A stretch of DNA of 64,000 bases from NCBI GenBank assembly GCA_020638995.1, contig JACKHM010000003.1:992001-1056000 (forward strand), written 5' to 3'. This DNA is from Planctomycetaceae bacterium. Its GTDB lineage: Bacteria > Planctomycetota > Planctomycetia > Pirellulales > Pirellulaceae. Under the pieces are notes generated by a model. The model saw nothing but the letters and a program-made list of their open reading frames with translations, was not told the DNA's origin and did not search any database. Both the position numbers and the translations under genes were made by a program. The number at the start of each line of letters is the position of its first letter. Within the stretch, counting starts at the first letter, position 1. Shown here piece after piece: positions 55,688-62,533 of the stretch.

Positions 55688-56268
55688 GCGAAGCTCTTTT
55701 GAAGTGGACGATTATGTTGACTTACTGCCGTCAAGATTACTGGCGAGTATTTGCAATCACCCGGTCGCGACGAGAGATTCTCCATTCTCTAAACGCCCGA
55801 CTTCACGACTCGGGTGCATTGCTTCGGTACGCCTGGCATGGCGATTGACTTGTAGGGTGAAAGTCCCTTGCACGAGAACGAAGGTCTTAAGGAAGGCAGT
55901 ATACCGACTGTGACTCCGATCGACAAAGTACGAGAGCTATGCAACTGCGGCGAGGTAACAGCCCGTGGGAAGGAAGCGGACGCTCAAAGCTGCGAGGTTA
56001 CGAACAGAAACTCGACACAAGGCCAGTGGGGATCGGTGAGTGGGCCTACCATCACGAAACCGTCTTCGTTCGTCCGCATTGGTAAATCGAGAGCTTGTGC
56101 AGCGAAAGTCAGTCGTCTTATCCAGGCAGAGCTGGAATCCAGGTCCGGGCGTAGGCGTGATGCCGAAAGCCGGAGTCGGATTGTGCAAGCAACTCGGCGA
56201 TCCCAGCAGTCAGCAGAGGCCATATTACGAACCCGCCATACGCCAGTGGCGATCGGAAGGGCCGAACC

Positions 56269-57163
56269 ATGATGAACAAGGAGGAGCTATCGACGAACTC
56301 GGATCGAGGTGCCTCGCAGCCGATGTCTGTCTTCCGCTTGGGAAACAGATCGAAACCGCTCGCGAAATTACTCCGCCCGGAGTCGACCGATCCGGCGTCC
56401 CACGATCAGCCAGCCTTGAGTGCGTCTTCAGACGACGCTTTGATGGAGTTGATTTTCGCACCACGCAACCTGGAACGCGCGTGGCGTCAAGTCAAACGGA
56501 ACCGGGGCGCTCCTGGACCCGACGGCATGAGGATCAAGCACTTCGAGGCATGGGCTCGTGAGAACTGGCCTGCCGTGCGACAGCAACTCTTGGATGGGAC
56601 GTACCGGCCTGCGCCGGTGCGTCGCAAAACCATCTTGAAAGAAGGTGGCGGTGAACGAGCAGAAGAGCTGCGTGCGGGAGTCCCGAGGCTGCGAGTTCCT
56701 CGGGTTCACTTTTGTTGGTAAGCAAGTGACGATCAAGGTCGCACCGAAGAAGCTGAAGGCCTTCAAGCAGCGCATCAAAGAGCTGACCGGTCGCAGCCGG
56801 GGCATCTCGATGCAGCGCCGCTTGACCGATCTCAATCGCTACGTGCGAGGTTGGATAGGCTACTTTGGTCTGGCCCGCCAGTTCGACGACATTGCCGATC
56901 TGGACGGTTGGATTCGTCGTCGAGTTCGGATGTGCTACTGGAAACAGCGGCGTCGCCCCCGTACGAAGGTTCGTAACCTGGTGCGGCTCGGCGTGAATCT
57001 GGACATGGCGATCCAGCACGCGGTCACTTGCAAACGCTATTGGCGGCTGTCTCGCAGACCTGCCATGCACTGTGCGATGCCCAACAAGTGGCTCACGCAA
57101 CAAGGACTGCTTTCGCTAAAGCAACTCTGGAGCGAGCTTGCTCCGCTTCGCGGAACCGCCTAG
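56269..57163 (+). pseudogene. ltrA-like: Group II intron reverse transcriptase/maturase, catalytic core deleted
   Basis: The N-terminal part (56269 to about 56657) has the RT0-RT2 region (APRNLERAWRQVKRNRGAPG, then ENWPAVRQQLLDGTYRPAPV, then KEGGGER). The C-terminal part (56645-57163, different frame) resumes in the late RT/maturase region (VAVNEQKSCV, EFLGFTFVGKQVTI, KELTGRSRGISMQR, GWIGYFGLARQF). About 170 residues, including the YADD active site, are missing. The junction GGTGGCGGTGAACGA reads correctly in both frames, so the loss looks like deletion between two short direct repeats. The stop TAG (57161-57163) lies inside the domain V hairpin. Confidence 0.85.
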
Positions 57164-57188
57164 TGCGGACCCGCATGCTAGGTGGTGT
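57152..57188 (+). ncRNA. Group II intron domain V-like hairpin
   Basis: GGAACCGCCTAGTGCGG pairs with CCGCATGCTAGGTGGT across the tetra-purine region ACC to give a long hairpin of about 35 bases with one G-T wobble, in the position and size of domain V. It is followed by a GC-rich domain VI-like stem. Confidence 0.65.
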
Positions 57189-57375
57189 CGGGGCCGGGAC
57201 GGGTAACGGTCGCGGCTACCGGATTTGAACGGGCCGTGGACCATCCAGGAAGTGTTGGCGGCTAAGGGGATAGCGTCTGGATGAGCGTGCGTTTGGCGTG
57301 CAGCAAGAGCGGGGATAACGAAAGACGCCGACGCGGAGTGCGAATCGTGGGGAAGGTCTTTGACTGTCGTGGGCA

Positions 57376-57640
57376 TCAACATGGGATCGGCTCGTCGGAA
57401 AAGTGACTCGCCCGCGCCGGCGGCGAACGGCCAGAGGAAAAGGAAGCATCCACCAGCAGCTTTGCGCCGCACACACGGCAATGCCCCCAATCCTGGCCGC
57501 CCGGGCGAGTACAGACGTCTTGCCAAGTCAGTGGTTCGAGCGGTGCGTCCGGCAACGCCGCTTGACCCAACAACTGACGAGCTTGATTCAACAACGCCCG
57601 TTGCCCTCCCGCATACAACCCGTATCGGCGCTGGAGCGCC
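57376..57640 (-). pseudogene. IS91-family transposase C-terminal fragment
   Basis: On the minus strand the frame reads RYGLYAGGQRALLNQARQLL, then PLTWQDVCTRPGGQDWGHCR and VCGAKLLVD, resembling the C-terminal zinc-ribbon region of another IS91-type transposase. Everything upstream is missing; the homology ends exactly where the DUF6065 fragment on the other strand begins (about 57634). It points opposite to the remnant at 54565. Confidence 0.5.
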
Positions 57641-57792
57641 GACCGCGACGAGTTCCACCGACTGGTGGCCGCGGGCGATCCGAACGCAATCGAACGCGGC
57701 TGGCAAAAGGACTATTTCTTAGGCCGCGATCCAGGCAGCCAACGCGCCGAACAACATCAGACGAAGCTGACCGTGCGCCCGTTCCGGAGTTA
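57634..57792 (+). pseudogene. Duplicated C-terminal tail of the sulfotransferase-DUF6065 gene
   Basis: The frame YRRWSADRDEFHRLVAAGDP, then NAIERGWQKDYFLGRDPGSQ, then RAEQHQTKLTVRPF is nearly identical to the last 55 or so residues of the protein at 11653-13428. Only a few residues differ (FLGRD for FQGRD, RAEQ for RVEQ, and an added Arg near the end). No start codon or upstream domain is present. It is a truncated duplicate about 46 kb from, and in the opposite orientation to, the full gene. Confidence 0.85.
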
Positions 57793-57870
57793 GAGTCGAA
57801 CAGGTGCGAAGCGAAGTTGATTCTCTTCTATGACAACGTCGGCACCGTCATCGTGCCGGCTGCGCTACCG

Positions 57871-57898
57871 TGGACTTCACTTGGCTTCTGCCTATAAT
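57871..57898 (+). promoter_or_regulatory. Predicted sigma-70 promoter of trxB
   Basis: A perfect -10 TATAAT (57893-57898) stands 74 bases before the trxB start. A -35-like TGGACT (57871-57876) is 16 bases upstream, matching four of six consensus positions. Confidence 0.5.
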
Positions 57899-57971
57899 GG
57901 CCGTTTCATTTCGAAACAAGCGAGCACGGCGTTTGACGCCGTGTCGACGAACTCGCCGAAAGGACTTTGTC

Positions 57972-59030
57972 GTGCCAGAAAAGGTTGTCATTATCGGCAG
58001 CGGACCTGCAGGCTGGGCTGCCGCCATTTATGCCGCGCGTGCAAGCCTCGAGCCGCTGCTCTTCGAGGGGACGGTTAAACAAGAGATGATCCCCTTGGGG
58101 CAACTTGCCTTTACCACCGAGGTCGAGAATTATCCGGGCTTTCCGTTCGGAAATGTCCGCGCTTTTATTGAGAGCGCCGTTGATAAAGACCGCCACTATA
58201 ACCTGCCCCCCGCACCAAATCACACGAAGGATGGCCAGTTGCACTACGCCGTCCAGGGCGTCGAGCTGATGGAGTTGATGAAACAGCAAGCGTTGAACTT
58301 TGGTACGCGGGTTGTGAGTGACGATATCGTCGACGTGGATTTCAGCGGCAATTTGCGAAAGGTGATTCCGGCGAGCGGCGAACCGGTCGAGGCTCATACC
58401 GTGATTGTCGCCACCGGCGCGCGGGCCAACTACCTCGGCTTGGAATCGGAAGACAAGTACAAGAACAAAGGTGTGAGTGCCTGCGCCGTCTGTGACGGCG
58501 CACTACCGATGTTCCGAAAGAAACCACTGGCCGTTGTCGGTGGCGGCGATTCGGCAGTCGAGGAAGCCGCTTACCTAGCAAACCTTAAGGGCGCCGCCAC
58601 GATCTACCTCATCCACCGCCGTGACGAGCTTCGCGCATCGAAGATCATGCAGCAGCGGGCGTTCGATCACCCAAATATCGAGCTCGTATGGAACAGCACG
58701 GTCGACGAAGTGCTCGGCGATGGTGAGAAAGTAACCGGTCTTCGGCTTAGGAGTACCGTCGACGAGTCAACTCGCGAGTTGGAAGTCGGCGGAATGTTTG
58801 CCGCGATTGGCCACACGCCCAACACAGCCTTTCTGAACGGCAAGCTCGATATGAACGAAAAGGGTTATTTGAAATGGACCAAAGCGTTCCGCACGAATAC
58901 CAGTTCAGAAGGCGTCTTCGCCGCTGGTGACGTCGCCGACGACTATTATCGCCAAGCGATTACATCGGCGGGGACGGGCTGCATGGCCGCACTCGATGCC
59001 GAGCGTTATATCGCCGAGTTGGGACTGTAG
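57972..59030 (+). CDS. trxB: Thioredoxin reductase
   Basis: A 352-residue flavoprotein that reduces thioredoxin with NADPH. The GTG at 57972 is chosen because AAAGGA lies about 8 bases upstream and the FAD loop VVIIGSGPAGWAAAIYAARA then begins at residue 4. The redox pair is in SACAVCDGALP, the NADPH loop is AVVGGGDSAVEEAAYL, and the C-terminal FAD motif is EGVFAAGDVADDYYRQA. Length exceeds the usual 320 residues because of a loop insertion around residues 75-90 (DRHYNLPPAPNHTKDGQLHY). Confidence 0.95.
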   Translation: MPEKVVIIGSGPAGWAAAIYAARASLEPLLFEGTVKQEMIPLGQLAFTTEVENYPGFPFGNVRAFIESAVDKDRHYNLPPAPNHTKDGQLHYAVQGVELMELMKQQALNFGTRVVSDDIVDVDFSGNLRKVIPASGEPVEAHTVIVATGARANYLGLESEDKYKNKGVSACAVCDGALPMFRKKPLAVVGGGDSAVEEAAYLANLKGAATIYLIHRRDELRASKIMQQRAFDHPNIELVWNSTVDEVLGDGEKVTGLRLRSTVDESTRELEVGGMFAAIGHTPNTAFLNGKLDMNEKGYLKWTKAFRTNTSSEGVFAAGDVADDYYRQAITSAGTGCMAALDAERYIAELGL

Positions 59031-59114
59031 CCGAAACTGACATCTCAGACTGCTAGTCTCCTAAAGGACGCGAAGATCCAGTACGCACCACGCCAAGTCT
59101 ACGAATGAGGCATC

Positions 59115-60845
59115 ATGAGCGAGCAACTCTCTAAAGTTGAATCAGATCGAAAACTGCTCACTGACGCGCAGCAACAAGGCACCGGTGCCCTGCTGCGGGC
59201 TTTCATCCGACTCTCCGGACCTGGCTGGTTGCAGAGCGCCATTACGCTCGGTGGTGGATCTTTGGCTGGCGCTTTGTTTCTCGGAGTCCTGGGCGGCACG
59301 AGCTTGTTGTGGTTGCAACTGATGGCGATCGCAATGGGCGTAGTCATGCTCTCCGCAATCAGCTACGTCACGCTGTCCACCGGTGAAAAACCGTTTCAGG
59401 CAATCAACTCGCATATCAACCCGGCCCTTGGATGGGGATGGCTGATCGCGACTTGCATGGCAAACATGATTTGGTGCATGCCTCAGTTTGGCCTCTGCTA
59501 TGCGGCGCTGAAAGAGAACTTAGCGGGCGACAGCATCGGCGACTCTTCACAATCCAAACTATTGGTTTCAGCCGTGATACTCGCGGCGGCGGGCTTTGTT
59601 GTATTGCTCAACCAGCGTCGCGGGATCGGTGCGAAAATCTTCGATATCTTCCTCAAGGCACTGGTCGGAATGATCGTGGTCTGCTTCTTTGGAGTGGTCA
59701 TCTATCTGGGAACGCACGGGCACCTGAACTGGGGCGGGATCTTCGCCGGTTTCGTCCCCGATTTGAACCAATGGAATGGCCCGACGGGCGATCTCGCTGA
59801 ATTGGTCGGTTCATTGCCAGCGCCGCTTCAAGAGTTCTGGGGCGCTAAGATCGTAAAAGAACAACGCGCGATCATGATTGCCTCGGCGGCTACAGCGGTG
59901 GGTATCAATATGACCTTTCTGCTGCCTTATTCAATGTTGAATCGCGGTTGGGATAAGCCGTTCCGCGGTTTGGCCCGCTTCGACCTGAGTACTGGGATGG
60001 CGATCCCCTACATCGTCGTGACAAGCTGTGTCGTGATCGCCTCAGCGGCGAGTTTTCACGCCATGATCGACGATTCGTTCCGCAGCACTGATCCAAAAGT
60101 AATGACGACGAGCGAATTCTTCGAGGGCGCAAAGCCGTTCTTAGTCGCTCGCCTCGAGCACGAAATTGGTGCCGAGACATTTGCTGCAATGAGCGGGGAT
60201 GACCAACTTGCGAGCATCGCAGCTTTGCCCGAGTCGGAGAAGCGAATTGCGTCTTCGCTGGTCCGCCGTAACGCCTTTCAGCTGTCAAAAGCACTCGCAC
60301 CTTTGCTTGGCGAACGGAACGCAAACCTTGTGTTTGGCATAGGCATCTGCGGAATGGGATTCTCGACGATCATTATATTGATGCTAATAAACGGATACGC
60401 GTTCTGCGAAATGCTGGGCAAGCCGCAGGGCGGAACACCTTACGTCATCGGCTGTCTTGTCTCAGGCTTGTGTGGCGCTGCGTGGCCTCTAATCTGGGAC
60501 GGACCAGCCAAACTATGGCTGGCAATTCTTACTTCAACATTCGGAATGATGCTGCTTCCAATCGCCTATGTCACATTCTTTATGATGATGAATAGCTCGA
60601 CACTGATGGGCAAAGAAAAGTTGACTGGCGGCAAGATGCTTATCTGGAACGTGCTTATGGGCGTGTCCGTGATCGGTGCGATTATTGCTGCCGGTGCCGC
60701 CGTTTGGGAGAAGATTTCGCCAATTCTCGATGCGAATGCAAAGTCGAATGATGTGCTGGTTGGCTGGGTGGTGGCAGGCGTGGCAGGAGTCTACATCGTT
60801 TTAGTGGTAGCCGGATTTATGACAAAGTCGAAGCGGACTTCCTAG
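59115..60845 (+). CDS. Divergent NRAMP-like membrane transporter
   Basis: A 576-residue protein with about eleven or more membrane helices. TM1 reads GPGWLQSAITLGGGSLAGAL, aligning with NRAMP transporters, but the DPGN metal-binding motif is replaced by GGGS. In the TM6 region the MPH motif is replaced (NMTFLLPYSML). Such losses occur in NRAMP relatives with other substrates (for example magnesium or none), so manganese/iron import cannot be assumed. A large soluble loop lies at about residues 320-400 and is longer than in canonical NRAMPs. GAGG lies before the ATG. Confidence 0.78.
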   Translation: MSEQLSKVESDRKLLTDAQQQGTGALLRAFIRLSGPGWLQSAITLGGGSLAGALFLGVLGGTSLLWLQLMAIAMGVVMLSAISYVTLSTGEKPFQAINSHINPALGWGWLIATCMANMIWCMPQFGLCYAALKENLAGDSIGDSSQSKLLVSAVILAAAGFVVLLNQRRGIGAKIFDIFLKALVGMIVVCFFGVVIYLGTHGHLNWGGIFAGFVPDLNQWNGPTGDLAELVGSLPAPLQEFWGAKIVKEQRAIMIASAATAVGINMTFLLPYSMLNRGWDKPFRGLARFDLSTGMAIPYIVVTSCVVIASAASFHAMIDDSFRSTDPKVMTTSEFFEGAKPFLVARLEHEIGAETFAAMSGDDQLASIAALPESEKRIASSLVRRNAFQLSKALAPLLGERNANLVFGIGICGMGFSTIIILMLINGYAFCEMLGKPQGGTPYVIGCLVSGLCGAAWPLIWDGPAKLWLAILTSTFGMMLLPIAYVTFFMMMNSSTLMGKEKLTGGKMLIWNVLMGVSVIGAIIAAGAAVWEKISPILDANAKSNDVLVGWVVAGVAGVYIVLVVAGFMTKSKRTS

Positions 60846-60881
60846 TTCGGTCACAAAGCTTGGACGCAAGGATGGTGTGCC

Positions 60882-62264
60882 ATGGAAAAAATCCCAGTAG
60901 TCAAAGCTCGGCTTGCTGACGCCATCGGACAGTCGGTGTGCATTCAGGGCTGGATTCGGACACGTCGCGATTCCAAAGCAGGCTTTAGCTTCCTGGAGGT
61001 GAACGACGGAAGTTGCATGGGGAACTTGCAAGTCATCGCCGATGCAGCACTTGCCAATTACGAATCTGAGGTAAAGCGAATCACCACTGGTTGCAGCGTC
61101 ACGATCGAAGGTCAGATTAAAGCTTCCGAAGGGAATCAGGCTACCGAGTTACTAGCTGCCAGGATTCTTGTCCACGGGTGGGCGGAAGACTTCCCGCTTC
61201 AAAAGAAACGCCACACTTTCGAGAAGCTGCGCGAGTGGGCTCATCTTCGCCCTCGGACCAACGCGTTCGGTGCCATCGCACGCGTCAGGAATCAAGCATG
61301 CCGTTCAATTCACAACTTCTTTCAAGAAGACGGGTTCCTTTACGTCCATACCCCGATCATCACAGCCAGCGACTGCGAAGGCGCGGGCGAGATGTTTCGC
61401 GTGACGACGCTTGACTTGGATAAGCTTGCGGCGCAGAACAAGCAGGTCGACTACTCCTTTGATTTCTTTGATCGCCCCTCCTATCTCACGGTCAGCGGTC
61501 AACTCGAAGCGGAGATTTATGCCACAGCTCTGGGCAAGGTCTACACATTCGGCCCCACCTTCCGAGCTGAGAACTCAAATACCTCCAGGCACCTTGCCGA
61601 GTTTTGGATGGTCGAACCCGAGATGGCCTTCTTCGAGCTGACCGACAACATGGATCTCGCGGAGCAATTCTTGAAGCGGCTGTTTCGTGACGCCTTGGAC
61701 AATTGTCAAGAAGACATGGACTTCTTTGCCCAGCGGATCGAAAAGGACGCGGTCACTCGATTGGAAAAGATCATCGACAGCGAGTTCGTCCGGCTGCCCT
61801 ATACCGAAGCAATCGCGATTCTCGAATCTTGTGGCGAGACGTTTGAGTATCCGGTGTCATGGGGCACGGACCTACAATCCGAGCACGAAAGGTATCTGAC
61901 CGAGACTAAGTTCAACTGCCCCGTCATCCTGTACGACTACCCACGTTCGATTAAGCCTTTTTATATGCGTGTCAATGACGACGAAAGGACCGTTCGGGCG
62001 ATGGACGTTCTGGTGCCGGGTGTAGGCGAGATTATCGGGGGCAGCCAACGTGAGGAACGGCTCGACATCCTGGAACTTCGCATGAAGGAGCAGAATCTCG
62101 ATCTCGAAGCATATTGGTGGTATCGCGAGTTGCGAAAGTTCGGAACCGTGCCACATGCGGGCTTTGGCCTTGGCTTGGAAAGAGCTATCCAGTTCATCAC
62201 GGGAATGACAAACATCCGGGACGTAATCCCCTTCCCGCGAACGCCGGGCAACGCGGAGTTTTAA
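60882..62264 (+). CDS. asnS: Asparaginyl-tRNA synthetase
   Basis: A 460-residue class IIb synthetase charging tRNA-Asn. The OB-fold anticodon-binding domain (about 1-110: VCIQGWIRTRRDSKAGFSFL) is followed by the catalytic domain: FGPTFRAENSNTSRHLAEFW (motif 2), EIIGGSQREERLD, and motif 3 GLGLERAIQFITGMTNIRDV. The ending IPFPRTPGNAEF is typical of AsnS rather than AspS. It follows the NRAMP-like gene by 36 bases. Confidence 0.96.
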   Translation: MEKIPVVKARLADAIGQSVCIQGWIRTRRDSKAGFSFLEVNDGSCMGNLQVIADAALANYESEVKRITTGCSVTIEGQIKASEGNQATELLAARILVHGWAEDFPLQKKRHTFEKLREWAHLRPRTNAFGAIARVRNQACRSIHNFFQEDGFLYVHTPIITASDCEGAGEMFRVTTLDLDKLAAQNKQVDYSFDFFDRPSYLTVSGQLEAEIYATALGKVYTFGPTFRAENSNTSRHLAEFWMVEPEMAFFELTDNMDLAEQFLKRLFRDALDNCQEDMDFFAQRIEKDAVTRLEKIIDSEFVRLPYTEAIAILESCGETFEYPVSWGTDLQSEHERYLTETKFNCPVILYDYPRSIKPFYMRVNDDERTVRAMDVLVPGVGEIIGGSQREERLDILELRMKEQNLDLEAYWWYRELRKFGTVPHAGFGLGLERAIQFITGMTNIRDVIPFPRTPGNAEF

Positions 62265-62271
62265 CTTCCAA

Positions 62272-62300
62272 TTGACACAATCCTGGGCTGTGCTTATCGT
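62272..62300 (+). promoter_or_regulatory. Sigma-70 promoter of the cimA attenuator leader
   Basis: A perfect -35 TTGACA (62272-62277), a 17-base spacer and a -10 TATCGT (62295-62300). Transcription should begin near 62307, 24 bases before the leader ORF. Confidence 0.75.
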
Positions 62301-62330
62301 TAAACGATCGATTGAAACCAAGGAAGCTCT

Positions 62331-62414
62331 ATGATGGTGCCACAGCTAGCCCGTGATAACCGTCGCGCCATTATTGGCGTCGTGATTATTAGCACTTTGG
62401 AGGAGCGGGCTTAG
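62331..62414 (+). CDS. Ile/Val-rich leader peptide of cimA
   Basis: A 27-codon ORF with AAGGAAG about 6 bases before its ATG. Its centre encodes AIIGVVIIS, i.e. two pairs of tandem Ile codons (ATT ATT at 62370-62375 and 62385-62390) around Gly-Val-Val. Its TAG overlaps an RNA segment able to form an antiterminator, and a terminator follows. Stalling of the translating ribosome on these codons when charged tRNA-Ile or tRNA-Val is scarce would favour read-through into citramalate synthase. Too short for automatic gene callers. No homology search was possible. Confidence 0.8.
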   Translation: MMVPQLARDNRRAIIGVVIISTLEERA

Positions 62415-62478
62415 GGCATCGAGCACCGGAGACGAACTTTACAGCCCTGAAGCCCAAGCGGGTTTTCAGGGTTTTTTT
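62348..62478 (+). promoter_or_regulatory. Transcription attenuator: competing RNA structures 1:2, 2:3, 3:4
   Basis: Segment 1 (AGCCCG, 62348-62353) can pair with segment 2 (CGGGCT, 62406-62411). Segment 2 (GGGCTTAGGGC, 62407-62417) can pair with segment 3 (GCCCTGAAGCCC, 62444-62455), with one bulged G. Segment 3 can instead pair with segment 4 (GGGTTTTCAGGG, 62460-62471) to form the terminator. Segment 2 contains the leader stop codon, so a ribosome finishing the leader masks it and allows termination, while one stalled at the Ile codons leaves it free. Confidence 0.78.
62445..62478 (+). terminator. Intrinsic terminator of the attenuator
   Basis: CCCTGAA (62445-62451) pairs with TTCAGGG (62465-62471), extended inward by CCC/GGG (62453-62455 with 62460-62462), and is followed by seven T (62472-62478). 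It lies 55 bases before cimA. Confidence 0.88.
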
Positions 62479-62490
62479 GTTGGCAACCGC

Positions 62491-62530
62491 CACCTGAAAA
62501 CTGAACTCTCAACACTGAAAACTTTCAAAT
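62491..62530. repeat. Imperfect CTGAAAACTGAACTC repeat before cimA
   Basis: CTGAAAACTGAACTCTCAAC is followed by CACTGAAAACTTTC. CTGAAAACT occurs twice and the block resembles the low-complexity arrays inside the sulfotransferase gene. It separates the attenuator from the cimA start and may weaken its RBS. Confidence 0.45.
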
Positions 62531-62533
62531 CCA

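Larger units (their letters stand above)
55827..57225 (+). mobile_element. Group II intron, ORF internally deleted
   Basis: The 5' end GTACGCCTGGCATGG resembles the intron opening GUGCGCCGGGCAUGG, and TTGTAGGGTGAAAGTCCCTT is a typical domain I start. AGGTAACAGCCCGTGGGAAG and GCTCAAAGCTGCGAGGTTAC are also familiar intron segments. The ORF (56269-57163) is a broken reverse transcriptase. A domain V-like hairpin lies at 57152-57188 and a domain VI-like segment after it. The 3' boundary (about 57225) is approximate. The GUGYG first bases are altered to GTACG, so splicing may be impaired. Confidence 0.78.
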
